Assembly (NCBI RefSeq): GCF_014836775.1
Contig: NZ_JACSQD010000001.1
Location: 110,255-174,254, forward strand
DNA from: Arthrobacter gallicola
GTDB taxonomy: Bacteria > Actinomycetota > Actinomycetes > Actinomycetales > Micrococcaceae
Direction of reading: 5' to 3'
Length of the DNA stretch: 64,000 nucleotides
In this document: positions 25,229-34,700 of the stretch, piece after piece
Layout: each line of letters opens with the position of its first letter
Position numbering within the stretch: the first letter of the stretch is position 1
The notes under the pieces: model-generated
The model's database searches: none
Seen by the model: only the letters and a program-made list of their open reading frames with translations
What the model was told of the DNA's origin: nothing
Position numbers and translations under genes: made by a program

Positions 25229-27355
25229 GTGGTTCCCCTGGATACTGAGTACAACGCCCGACACCTTTCCGTGCTCGAAGGCCTTGAAGCCGTTCGCAAA
25301 CGGCCCGGCATGTACATCGGCTCCACCGATTCCCGCGGGCTGATGCACTGCCTGTGGGAAATCATCGACAACTCTGTGGATGAGGCCCTGGCAGGTTACG
25401 GCCAAAGCATCAGGATCATCCTGCACGCGGACAACTCCGTGGAAATCCACGACGACGGCCGCGGCATCCCCGTGGACATCGAACCCAAAACGGGTCTCTC
25501 CGGCGTTGAGGTCGTGTTTACGAAACTCCACGCCGGCGGCAAGTTCGGCGGCGGCTCCTACGCGGCCTCCGGCGGCCTGCACGGGGTTGGTGCCTCCGTG
25601 GTCAACGCCCTGTCCTCCCGGCTTGACGTCCAGGTGGACCGGGCCGGCAAGACCTACCAGATGACCTTCCGCCGCGGGGAGCCCGGTGTTTTCGCGGACA
25701 CCGGATCCAAGCCGTCGCCGGACGCCAAGTTCACCCCCTTCCTCGAGAGCTCCAAACTGGAAGTGGTCGGCAAGGCCAAGCGCGGAGTCACCGGCACACG
25801 GATCAGGTACTGGGCCGACCGGCAGATCTTTACCCTCGACGCGAAGTTCTCCTACCAGGAGCTGGAGGCACGGGCCCGCCAGACGTCCTTCCTGGTGCCT
25901 GGCCTGCGCATCACGCTGCGCGACGAACGCCGGCTGCCGGGCACTCCAGGTGAGGACGGACCGGTGGAGGAGGTATTCCACCACGACGGCGGCATCTCCG
26001 AGTTCGTCGAGTTCCTCGCAGCGGACGCTCCGGTCACGGACATCTGGCGGCTTCACGGAACCGGCAAGTTCAAGGAATCCGTTCCGGTCCTGGATGAGCG
26101 CGGACACAGCCAGATCGCCGAAGTGGAGCGGGACTGCGAGGTCGATATCGCCCTGCGCTGGGGGATCGGCTACGAAACCAATGTGCGCAGCTTCGTCAAC
26201 ATCATCGCTACACCGAAGGGCGGCACACACCAGGCCGGTTTTGAGCAGGCACTGCTGAAGACCTTCCGCAAGGTGATTGAAGCCAACGCGCGCAAGCTCA
26301 AGGCCGGCAACGACAAAATCGAGAAGGACGATGTGTTCGCGGGCCTCACCGCGGTTCTCACTGTCCGCCTGGCCGAACCGCAGTTCGAAGGACAGACCAA
26401 GGAAATCCTCGGTACCTCCGCCGTCCGGGCGATCGTGTCCAAAGTCGTTGAAAAGGAAATTACGGCCCGGCTGAATTCCACCGCCCGCGGAGACAAGGCC
26501 CAGGCAGCCCAGCTGCTGGAAAAAGTCGTCTCGGAAATGAAGTCACGCATCTCTGCGCGCGTGCACAAGGAGACCCAGCGCCGGAAGAATGCGCTGGAAA
26601 CCTCCTCCATGCCGGTCAAGCTGGCTGACTGCCGCATCGATGACCCGGAGCGTTCAGAGCTGTTCATCGTGGAAGGTGACTCAGCGCTGGGTACCGCCAA
26701 GATGGCCCGGTCCTCGGACTACCAGGCGCTGCTTCCCATCCGCGGCAAGATCCTGAACGTGCAGAAGGCTTCCGTGGCGGACATGCTCTCCAACGCCGAA
26801 TGTGCGGCCCTGATCCAGGTGGTCGGCGCCGGTTCCGGACGCAGCTTCCAGCTGGATGCGCGCCGGTACGGCAAGGTGATTTTTATGACCGACGCCGACG
26901 TCGACGGCGCGCACATCCGTACTCTGCTGCTCACTCTGTTCTTCCGGTACATGCGGCCCCTTGTGGAGGACGGCCGGGTGTATGCCGCAGTCCCGCCGCT
27001 GCACCGGGTTGAAGTCATCAATTCCGGGTCCAAGGCTAACGAGATGGTCTATACCTACAGCGAGAAGGAGCTGCACCAGCTCCTTGCCCGGCTGGAAAAG
27101 GAAGGCAAGCGCTACAAGGAGCCGATCCAGCGCTACAAGGGCCTGGGTGAAATGGACGCTGATCAGCTTGCCGAGACCACCATGGATCCGCGCCACCGCA
27201 CCCTGCGCCGGATCCGCCTCAGTGAAGCGGCGGAGGCCAACCAGCACGTGGATGAGGCCACCTTCGAACTGCTCATGGGCAGCGACGTGGCTCCCCGCAA
27301 GGACTTCATCATCGCGGGGGCTGCCATGCTGGACCGGGATCGAATCGACGCATAG
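25229..27355 (+). CDS. parE: DNA topoisomerase IV subunit B (GyrB/ParE family)
   Basis: 708 residues. The GHKL ATPase domain shows IIDNSVDEALAGY, DDGRGIP and the GGLHGVGASVVNALS ATP lid; the Toprim domain has EGDSA near 475 and TDADVDGAHIR; the C-terminal part has the YKGLGEMDADQL motif. It is named ParE rather than GyrB because its partner gene at 40.4-42.9 kb lacks a GyrA box and because the actinobacterial gyrB lies near dnaA. The proteins cannot be told apart from sequence motifs alone. The GTG start has GAGGAG about ten bases upstream. The 269-bp region upstream has no other feature than a TAACCT that may be a -10. Confidence 0.9.
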   Translation: MVPLDTEYNARHLSVLEGLEAVRKRPGMYIGSTDSRGLMHCLWEIIDNSVDEALAGYGQSIRIILHADNSVEIHDDGRGIPVDIEPKTGLSGVEVVFTKLHAGGKFGGGSYAASGGLHGVGASVVNALSSRLDVQVDRAGKTYQMTFRRGEPGVFADTGSKPSPDAKFTPFLESSKLEVVGKAKRGVTGTRIRYWADRQIFTLDAKFSYQELEARARQTSFLVPGLRITLRDERRLPGTPGEDGPVEEVFHHDGGISEFVEFLAADAPVTDIWRLHGTGKFKESVPVLDERGHSQIAEVERDCEVDIALRWGIGYETNVRSFVNIIATPKGGTHQAGFEQALLKTFRKVIEANARKLKAGNDKIEKDDVFAGLTAVLTVRLAEPQFEGQTKEILGTSAVRAIVSKVVEKEITARLNSTARGDKAQAAQLLEKVVSEMKSRISARVHKETQRRKNALETSSMPVKLADCRIDDPERSELFIVEGDSALGTAKMARSSDYQALLPIRGKILNVQKASVADMLSNAECAALIQVVGAGSGRSFQLDARRYGKVIFMTDADVDGAHIRTLLLTLFFRYMRPLVEDGRVYAAVPPLHRVEVINSGSKANEMVYTYSEKELHQLLARLEKEGKRYKEPIQRYKGLGEMDADQLAETTMDPRHRTLRRIRLSEAAEANQHVDEATFELLMGSDVAPRKDFIIAGAAMLDRDRIDA

Positions 27356-27374
27356 CCGGGGAAAGTGCCCGCTC

Positions 27375-27413
27375 CAGGCGGGCTGGGGCTCCGGCGGAGC
27401 GTCAGCCCGCCTG
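27375..27413 (+). terminator. terminator after parE
   Basis: CAGGCGGGCT and its complement form the outer stem, with an inner GCTCC/GGAGC hairpin, 19 bp after the parE stop. Confidence 0.8.
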
Positions 27414-27419
27414 CCTCAG

Positions 27420-27473
27420 AATCGATCCGGCTCAGTGAACCGGTCCAGCCCAGTGAATCGATCCGGCTCAGTG
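27420..27473. repeat. 18-bp tandem repeat between convergent genes
   Basis: Three 18-bp units AATCGATCCGGCTCAGTG, the outer two identical and the middle one with three changes, fill the gap between the parE terminator and the M56 gene stop. Confidence 0.85.
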
Positions 27474-28448
27474 AATCAGGCCGGGTGCGAACAGGAGCAC
27501 GGTGGGAACCGCCAAAAGCAGCACGGAGCACGCCTGGACCAGGGCCTTGGCCCACTGGGGGAGCGGCGGCTGCGGCGTCAGCAGCCGGCTCAGCCTCCCG
27601 GCCATGCCCACTCCCTCCCCGGCGCTGCCACCGCCGGTGACCGTTGCCGTGCTGGCCGCCGGGATGCCGGCGGCGGACTCGGTCCCGGAAACCGAGCCAG
27701 CGCCGGACCCGACGATGGCCACGGCACGGATGAGGGTTGGCCGGTCCACCTTCTTCAGCGCCTCGTCATCGGCCAGCATCTCGATCAACTCGTTGACTGA
27801 CCGCTGGGCAAGCTGGGACGTCGGCAGCCAGGGAAGCGCCGCCCGCCAGGCCGCAAAAGCCCACAGCAGCAGATGATGACGCTGGCTCAGATGCGCCTTC
27901 TCGTGTGTCATGACCGCGGACAGTTCCGACTCGGTAAGAATGTCCATCAGCCCATCGGAGAGCACCGTGACGGACTGCGCACCTCCGGGAAGGCAGTACG
28001 CCACGGGTGAAGGATGCGGGATCACGAGGGTTGCCGGTGCGTCAAGGGATGGGGAGCTCAGCAGATTGAGCATGTCCCGGTGGCGGCGCCGGGCGCCTTG
28101 GATCCGGTAGAAGGTCAGCAGCAGCGTGAAGACCAGGTGGGCGGAGAGCAGCAGGGCTGCGCTGATAGCGAAAACGTGGACCAGGCCGAGGGTCTCGGCG
28201 GGCCGGCGCTGAATCAGGATGTCCCAGAGGGCTGAAATGCCCTGAGCGAGGTTGTCACCGATCGGTTCGAGGCCCCACGTCAGCATGGCACCGATCATGG
28301 ACAGGCCGCCGGCCAGAGCGATCGCCTGCCACAGCACCATGGCGGTAAAGGGGGAGCGGGCCGGCCATTTGGCGCGGGAGAGCAGCACCGGCACGGGCCA
28401 TGCCAGGATTATTGCCAGCCCGGCAAGAAGGTAGGAAGCCCAGAACAT
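27468..28448 (-). CDS. M56 family membrane metallopeptidase (BlaR1-like, no sensor domain)
   Basis: 326 residues. About three N-terminal helices (4-24, 34-58, 88-113) precede a cytoplasmic zinc-protease domain with H182-E-K-A-H186 and the downstream Glu-rich NELIEMLADDEA (219-230) that would give the third ligand. One more helix ends the protein (about 302-322). Unlike staphylococcal BlaR1/MecR1 there is no penicillin-binding sensor domain, so the signal is not a covalent beta-lactam adduct. It follows the blaI-like gene by 21 bp and is surely in one operon with it. By analogy it would inactivate that repressor on a signal, perhaps from the membrane or respiratory chain. A short Gly/Ser-rich insertion lies at about 243-275. 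Confidence 0.88.
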   Translation of the reverse strand: MFWASYLLAGLAIILAWPVPVLLSRAKWPARSPFTAMVLWQAIALAGGLSMIGAMLTWGLEPIGDNLAQGISALWDILIQRRPAETLGLVHVFAISAALLLSAHLVFTLLLTFYRIQGARRRHRDMLNLLSSPSLDAPATLVIPHPSPVAYCLPGGAQSVTVLSDGLMDILTESELSAVMTHEKAHLSQRHHLLLWAFAAWRAALPWLPTSQLAQRSVNELIEMLADDEALKKVDRPTLIRAVAIVGSGAGSVSGTESAAGIPAASTATVTGGGSAGEGVGMAGRLSRLLTPQPPLPQWAKALVQACSVLLLAVPTVLLFAPGLIH

Positions 28449-28469
28449 ATGGCGCGCTGCCCTGCCGGA

Positions 28470-28841
28470 CTAGGCGCCTTCCAGGAGCTTGCGCAGAGTC
28501 TGGGCTTCGGTTGCGGACACGGAGCCGACGAACCGGGCCAGGACGGCCTCGCGGTCGTTGGCTGAGCCCAGGACCTCATGCATCAGCTCAGCGGTGTGCT
28601 CCGCGCGGGACGTCACAGCGCGGTAGCGGTGCGGACGGATGTCGCGTTCACGCGCCACCAGCCCTTTTTTCTCGAGCCGGGACAGCACGGTCAGCACGGT
28701 GGTGACGGCAAGGCCCTTCGCCTCGGTGCGTCCGGCGTCATTCTGCGCCAGCTGTTCCCTCAGCTCATTGGCGGTGGCCGCTTCGGGGGACTCCCACAGC
28801 AGGTCCATCATCGCCCGTTCAAGCTCTCCGAGAGTCGCCAT
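28470..28841 (-). CDS. BlaI/MecI/CopY family transcriptional repressor
   Basis: 123 residues. A winged helix (about 1-78) with MATLGELERAMMDLLWESP and the recognition region TTVLTVLSRLEKKGLVARER is followed by a helical dimerisation tail (about 80-123). In this family the M56 partner ends repression by proteolysis. AAGGAA precedes the ATG. Divergent from cydA: three TTCTAC-N5-GTAGAA-type palindromes lie in the shared 228-bp region, one of which overlaps the predicted cydA -10 and a candidate -35 of this gene (TAGAGA, 17 bp, TATTGT). So it likely represses both cyd and itself. M. tuberculosis BlaI is reported to control ATP synthase genes as well as blaC, a precedent for a bioenergetic role. 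Confidence 0.92.
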   Translation of the reverse strand: MATLGELERAMMDLLWESPEAATANELREQLAQNDAGRTEAKGLAVTTVLTVLSRLEKKGLVARERDIRPHRYRAVTSRAEHTAELMHEVLGSANDREAVLARFVGSVSATEAQTLRKLLEGA

Positions 28842-28942
28842 GTTCTGTTCCTTCGTTATTCGGTCCTGCGTTGGGTCCCCGCCGGGGCATCCCCGGACTG
28901 GATATCCGCCGAAGCCAGACCCAGATCATTGTGACGAGAGGG

Positions 28943-28971
28943 TTAACAATACCGGCTTTTAGGACTAGTCT
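28943..28971 (+). promoter_or_regulatory. predicted cydA promoter
   Basis: TTAACA, a 17-bp spacer, then TAGTCT: a good -35/-10 pair for the housekeeping sigma factor. Transcription would start near 28978, inside the first BlaI-type palindrome, leaving a 90-nt leader that contains the other two palindromes. Confidence 0.65.
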
Positions 28972-28985
28972 CTACGTCTTGTAGA
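28971..28985. promoter_or_regulatory. BlaI-type operator, site 1
   Basis: TCTAC-GTCTT-GTAGA. It begins on the last base of the cydA -10 and covers the predicted start site, an ideal repressor position. Confidence 0.7.
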
Positions 28986-29002
28986 AATAAGTCTCCAAAG
29001 TG

Positions 29003-29019
29003 TTCTACGATCTGTAGAA
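29003..29019. promoter_or_regulatory. BlaI-type operator, site 2
   Basis: TTCTAC-GATCT-GTAGAA, perfect 6-bp arms, centred 33 bp downstream of site 1. Confidence 0.7.
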
Positions 29020-29026
29020 GAACCTT

Positions 29027-29043
29027 TTCTACTCCTTGTAGAA
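29027..29043. promoter_or_regulatory. BlaI-type operator, site 3
   Basis: TTCTAC-TCCTT-GTAGAA, perfect 6-bp arms, centred 24 bp downstream of site 2 and 35 bp before the cydA start codon. Confidence 0.7.
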
Positions 29044-29069
29044 CTTGCCTCAACTGAAGGATTCCTCAC

Positions 29070-30671
29070 GTGGAAGCACTGGAGATTGCCCGCTGGCAAT
29101 TCGGCATCACAACCGTCTATCACTTCCTGATGGTTCCACTGACCATCGGGCTCGGGCTGGTTGTAGCCTCGCTGCAGACCGCCTGGGTACGCACCGGCAA
29201 GGAAGAGTACCTCCGCCTTACCAAGTTCTGGGGGAAGCTCTTCCTCATCAACTTCATCATGGGTGTAGCCACCGGACTGGTGCAGGAATTCCAGTTCGGC
29301 ATGGCCTGGAGTGAGTACAGCCGGTTCGTCGGCGACGTCTTCGGCGCCCCGCTGGCGCTGGAGTCCCTGCTCGCCTTCTTCACCGAGTCCGTATTCCTGG
29401 GACTCTGGATCTTCGGCTGGCAAAGGCTGCCGAAAAAACTGCACCTGGCCACGATCTGGCTGGCCACCGGCGCTTCGGCCCTGTCCGCCTACTTCATCCT
29501 CGCTGCCAACTCCTGGATGCAGCACCCGGTAGGTGTTGAACTGGTCGACGGCCGTGCCGTCATGACGGACATCTGGGCTGTCCTCACGAACAACACACTG
29601 CTGGTTGCCTTCCCCCACACCATTACCGGCGCCTTCGCCGTCGCCGGCGGCTTCCTGCTGGGAATCTCCTGGTACCACCTGTGGAAGCGGCGCCGCGACG
29701 GAATCGACACGGTCGATGAGAAAGGCCGCGTCGTGGTGGGCGAAAACGCCGCCATTGGACGCGACAAGACCGACTACAACGTCTGGATCAAGGCACTGCG
29801 TGTCGGCGCCGCCGTCGCCGTCGTTGCCTTTGCCGGCACAGCGATCACCGGCGACCTGCAGGCCAAACTGATGTTCGAACAGCAGCCCATGAAGATGGCG
29901 GCAGCGGAAGCTGCCTGCCACAACGGCACCTCCTTCTCCGTCCTGTCCGTCGGCGATGTCGGCGCGCAGAACTGCGAGGATGTCAAGACCCTGATCGAGG
30001 TCCCCGGCCTGCTTTCCTTCCTAGCCAACGGCGACTTTGAGACCGAGGTCGACGGCGTCAACACCCTCATTCCGGAGTACCAGGAAAAGTACGGCACCCA
30101 CCTGCCGGACGATCCGATGTACGGGGAGCAGGCGGGCGCCGAAATCAACTATCTCCCCGTGATGTCCGTGACGTACTGGGGCTTCCGGATCATGATCGGC
30201 TTCGGCGCTATCGCTGCTGCCGCCGCCGCCGTCGCCCTCTGGGTCACCCGCAAGGGCACGGTTCCGCAGTCCAAGTGGCTGATGCGCCTGGCCGTGTTCG
30301 GCATCCTGGCTCCGTTCGGCGCCAACAGCGCCGGCTGGATCTTCACCGAAATGGGCCGCCAGCCGTTCGTCGTTGTGCCCAACCCCAGCTTCACGGGTAT
30401 CGACAATGTGTTTATGTTCACCGCCGCGGCAGTCTCGCCGGGAGTGAGCCGAGCCGAGCTGCTGTTTTCCGTCATCTCCTTCACGGTGGTCTACCTGGCG
30501 CTGCTGGTCGTGGAGGTGAGACTGCTCTTCAAATACGTGCGGGGCGGAGTTCCCTCAGCCATGCCTGAGCTGGTCCACGCCGGCGGGTCCGGTGACGGTC
30601 CGGATTCGGAGGATACTCCGGACAAACCAGGCGGACGGAAGTCCGACGACGTCCTTGATTTCGCCTACTAG
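29070..30671 (+). CDS. cydA: cytochrome bd quinol oxidase subunit I
   Basis: 533 residues, polytopic. Holds the three haems of the bd oxidase, which reduces O2 with quinol at high affinity. His18 matches the b595 ligand (E. coli His19), His183 in AFPHTITG matches the b558 ligand His186, Glu98 and Glu106 match the conserved Glu99/Glu107 pair, and a TEMGRQP segment carries the methionine ligand region. The Q-loop is short, as in actinobacterial forms. The GTG start has GAAGG about 11 bases upstream. First gene of the cydA-cydB-cydDC operon; the leader has three BlaI-type sites. Confidence 0.97.
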   Translation: MEALEIARWQFGITTVYHFLMVPLTIGLGLVVASLQTAWVRTGKEEYLRLTKFWGKLFLINFIMGVATGLVQEFQFGMAWSEYSRFVGDVFGAPLALESLLAFFTESVFLGLWIFGWQRLPKKLHLATIWLATGASALSAYFILAANSWMQHPVGVELVDGRAVMTDIWAVLTNNTLLVAFPHTITGAFAVAGGFLLGISWYHLWKRRRDGIDTVDEKGRVVVGENAAIGRDKTDYNVWIKALRVGAAVAVVAFAGTAITGDLQAKLMFEQQPMKMAAAEAACHNGTSFSVLSVGDVGAQNCEDVKTLIEVPGLLSFLANGDFETEVDGVNTLIPEYQEKYGTHLPDDPMYGEQAGAEINYLPVMSVTYWGFRIMIGFGAIAAAAAAVALWVTRKGTVPQSKWLMRLAVFGILAPFGANSAGWIFTEMGRQPFVVVPNPSFTGIDNVFMFTAAAVSPGVSRAELLFSVISFTVVYLALLVVEVRLLFKYVRGGVPSAMPELVHAGGSGDGPDSEDTPDKPGGRKSDDVLDFAY

Positions 30672-30689
30672 CGCCACCGGAGACCGAAA

Positions 30690-31706
30690 ATGACGCTTCC
30701 AACAATCTGGTTCATCGTTATCGCCTTCCTGTGGGTCGGCTACCTCTTCCTGGAAGGCTTCGACCTGGGCGTGGGCATGCTCATGAAGCTCTTTGCCCGC
30801 AATGAACGCGACCGCCGCGTGCTGCTGAACACCATCGGCCCCGTCTGGGACGGAAACGAGGTGTGGCTGATTACCGCCGGTGCCATGACGTTCGCGGCTT
30901 TCCCCTTCTGGTACGCAGCCCTGTTCTCGGCTCTCTACGTGCCGCTGGTACTGGTGCTGCTGGGGTTGATTTTCCGCGCCGTGTCCATCGAATACCGCGG
31001 CAAGCACGATTCAGACCGCTGGCGGAGCCGCTGGGACTGGGCCATGTCGCTGGGTTCGTTTGTCAGTGCATTCGGTGTCGGCGCCGCGCTGGCGCTCACC
31101 TCCACCGGCCTGCCGCTGAATGCCAACGGGGACCGCGTGGGTGGAGCCTTTGCCTGGCTGACCCCGTGGGCTGTTGTTGGCGGGCTCGCAGTGGTGGGCT
31201 TCAGCCTGATCCATGCCTGCGCCTTCCTCATGCTCAAGACCGACGGCGAAATCCGCGCCCGCGCCCGGCGTGCCCTGGTCCGCTGGCTTCCGCTGGGCAT
31301 CCTGCCGCTGGCTGCCTGGGCCGTCGGCGTGCAGGTCCTGAACGGGGACGCTTTCTCGCTGGTCCCGCTGATTGTCGCTGTTGTTGCCGTGGTGATTGCC
31401 TGGCGTATGGCCCACCTGGGCAAGGAAGGCCTGGCCTTCACGTTCCTGGGCCTGTTCCTGCTGGCCGGAGCCGTCTCGATTTTCGCGGCCATGTACCCCG
31501 TGGTGCTGCCGTCCACGCTGGATTCCGCCTGGAACCTGACCGTCGACAACGCCTCATCCAGCCCGTACACGCTGCAGGTCATGACCTGGGTCTCCCTGTT
31601 CGGCCTGCCGATCGTGCTGCTCTACCAGGGCTGGACCTACTGGGTGTTCCGCAAGCGTGTCTCCGCCGAGTCCATACCTGCCGTCCATAAGGTCAACGCT
31701 CAGTGA
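30690..31706 (+). CDS. cydB: cytochrome bd quinol oxidase subunit II
   Basis: 338 residues with about eight or nine membrane helices. The start TIWFIVIAFLWVGYLFLEGFDLGVGML and the GPVWDGNEVWLITAGGA-like block (here GPVWDGNEVWLITAGAMTF) are the family signatures. It completes the bd oxidase with CydA. GGAGA lies seven bases before the ATG, 18 bp after cydA; its TGA overlaps the GTG of the next gene, so CydDC synthesis is coupled. Confidence 0.97.
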   Translation: MTLPTIWFIVIAFLWVGYLFLEGFDLGVGMLMKLFARNERDRRVLLNTIGPVWDGNEVWLITAGAMTFAAFPFWYAALFSALYVPLVLVLLGLIFRAVSIEYRGKHDSDRWRSRWDWAMSLGSFVSAFGVGAALALTSTGLPLNANGDRVGGAFAWLTPWAVVGGLAVVGFSLIHACAFLMLKTDGEIRARARRALVRWLPLGILPLAAWAVGVQVLNGDAFSLVPLIVAVVAVVIAWRMAHLGKEGLAFTFLGLFLLAGAVSIFAAMYPVVLPSTLDSAWNLTVDNASSSPYTLQVMTWVSLFGLPIVLLYQGWTYWVFRKRVSAESIPAVHKVNAQ

Positions 31707-34700
31707 AACCCGTCCTTCCGGTCAGCGCCACCAGCCGCCGGGCCCTTTACCTGCTGGGCCTGCTCGCGGCTGTGAAGGCAGTGGGGCTGGTCCTGCTGGC
31801 CACCGGAATTGCCGCCGGCATAGCAGGGCTGGCCGGCGGCGGACCGGACTGGGGCTACGTCGCAGCAACCGGGGTAACCGGTGCGCTGCTGCGTTCCCTG
31901 GCGATGTGGGCCCAGGAAACCGTGGCTCAGCGGGCCGCCGCCGGAGTCAAGGATGAGCTGCGCAGCCAGCTCACCAACCGGGTGCTGGAAGACGGCGGTT
32001 CGGTTCCCGGAATGGGCAGTGGTGCGCTCAGCGTCCTTGTGACCCGGGGCCTGGACGGGCTGGACAACTATTACGCCAAGTACCTGCCCGCGCTCGTCAC
32101 CTGCGCCGTCGTGCCGCTGGTGGTGGGTGCCCGCATCCTGGCTGCCGACTGGATCAGCGCCGTCGTCATTGTGCTCACGGTTCCGCTGGTTCCGGTGTTT
32201 ATGGTGCTGATCGGCCTGCACACCGGAGACAAAACCGCTAAGGCAATCGACGCGCTGAACCGGCTTTCGGACAACATGCTGGAACTGGCCAAAGGCCTTC
32301 CGGTCCTGGTGGGCCTGGGCCGCGCCAAGGCGCAGACCCGGGCGCTGCGCGACGTCGCCGAGCGCTACCGCACCACCACACTCGAGACCCTGCGGGTGGC
32401 GTTCCTGTCCTCCCTGGCACTGGAACTGATTGCGACGATCTCCGTAGCCGTAGTGGCAGTTTTCATCGGCGTCCGTCTGGTTCATGGCGACATGTCCCTG
32501 GAAATGGGCCTGCTGGCACTGATCCTGGCACCGGAGTGCTACCAGCCGCTGCGCGATCTGGGCACCGCACACCACGCCAGTGAAGACGGGCTGGAAGCGC
32601 TGAAGCGGACCAACACCGTCCTGGACGCCCCCGCCAGCAGGCCGCTGACGCCCGCTGCCGCCGTCACCGCAAAGGCGGCCGCACCCGCGGTGAGCCTCCA
32701 CGGATTGACTGTCCGCTACCCGGGGCGTTCCGAACCGGTGATCAACGGGCTGGACATCACCGTTCCCCAAGGCAGCATCGCGGCTCTGACCGGCCCCAGC
32801 GGGAGCGGAAAAACCACCGTTCTGGAAATCCTGGCCGGCCTGCGCCGCAGCGGGTCCGGAACCGAAATTTCAGGAGAAGCAGAGGGAATCGACCGCAGTT
32901 CGATTGCCTGGATACCGCAGCACCCCGTGCTGGTTGAAGACACGGTTGAGGCGGAGATTGGCCTGTACTCCGGGCTGGCAGATCCCCGGGAGCGGCGCCG
33001 GGCTGCGCGCCGGGCGCTGGCTGAAATCGGCGCGGCACACCTGCTCCAGGCACAGTCGGGTGACCTGAGCCCCGGTGAGCAGCGCCGGGTCGCCGTCGCC
33101 AGGGCCATAGCCCGGGTTCAGAACTGCCCCGGAGTCCGGGTCCTGCTGGCCGACGAGCCCACCGCCCATCTGGACGCACGCAGCGCGGCCGCGGTGCGCG
33201 CAGCCCTGTCCCGGCTGCGTGGAGAATGCACAGTCCTGCTCGTGGCCCACGATCCGGAAACGGCGGCCATTGCCGACGTCGTTATCCCTGTTTCGGGTGG
33301 AGCGGATCCTGGGGGAGTCCTCCGGCACTCCGTTGGTGGGCCGGCCGCAGCCTCCATCCGTCAGGAGGAGGCCGACAGCCTGGCCACCGCCGCTGCCGCC
33401 GATACCAGCGGCGTAAAACGCCAGCCGCTCTGGAAAAATCTGCTCATCCTGCGTCCCTGGAGCCGCCGGTTCCTGCAGGCGCTGGCGTACGGCACCGGTG
33501 CCACTGTTTTCGCTGTCGCGCTGAGCGCCCTGTCCGGCTGGCTGATTGTCAGGGCCTCCGAGCAGCCGCCCATCCTGTACCTGCTGACAGCGATTGTTGG
33601 TGTCCGGTTCTTCGGAATCGGACGCGCCGTGCTGCGGTACCGTGAACGCCTGCACCTGCACGACGCCGTGTTCCGGGCGACCAATACCCTGCGCATCAGG
33701 CTCTGGAACGGTCTGTTGAACCGCCCCGAGGGGTGGCGCAGACTGTCCCGCGGCGGGGGAGCCCTGGAACGGCTGGTGGGCGACGTCGATGAACTGCGGG
33801 ACATTGCGCCCCGGGTGGTCTTCGCGCCGCTGACAGGTTTGATCACCGCGGTGGCTGCCTGCACCGCCACCTGGATCCTGATCCCCGAGGCCATCTGGGT
33901 TCAGATCGGTCTCTGCCTGGTGGGTCTGGTGGGCGCACCGCTGCTGGCCCACTGGGCCGATTCCTCCGCCCGTGCCCGGACAGTATCCCTGCAGGCCCGC
34001 GCCATGGCCGGCATGACCAAGCTACTGACGGCCGCCCCGGACCTGGAAGCGAACAGCAGCTCAGGCCCGGTGCTTGACCGGCAGCGGAGCTACGACTTGG
34101 CTGCTGCCCACGCCGTGCGCCGCAGTGCCTGGGCCCAGGGACTCGCCAATGCCGTCACGGCCCTGGCCTGCGCCGGAGCCGCCCTGTGGGTCATGTTCCT
34201 TGCCCAGGGTGCACCTGCGACGGTCGCCGCGGTGATTGTGTTGATGCAGCTGGCCCTGCTTGAGTGCTTTGCCTCCGTCAACGGTTCAATCCAGCAACTC
34301 GGTGCCTGGCGGATCCTCGGGGATAAGGTACTTCCCGATCTTGGCTCCAGCGACGTGGACCCGGGAACGGTCCCGGACGCCGGAGAAACAGCGCAGGGTT
34401 CCCGGGAGCCGGATAACGGACTGCGGACCGTGCCCCGGAAGCTTGGCACCCTTGAGCTGCACGGCATCCACTACCGGTATCCGGGTGCTTCCACGGATGT
34501 GCTGGATGGTGTGGACCTGTCCCTGCGGCCCGGCGAATGGCTTGCCGTCACCGGCGAATCGGGCAGCGGAAAATCGACGCTGCTCGGTGTGCTGCTGGGC
34601 TTCCTGACCCCCCAGCGCGGCACCTTCCTCATCGACGGCAAACCGGCGTCGGAATTCCCGCGGGAGGCCCGGGGTATGGCCTGGTGCCCGCAGGAGGCCC

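Noticed and set aside
28971-29043. Beta-lactam resistance locus
   Set aside because: The M56 protein has no penicillin-binding domain and no beta-lactamase gene lies beside the pair; the neighbours are cytochrome bd genes.
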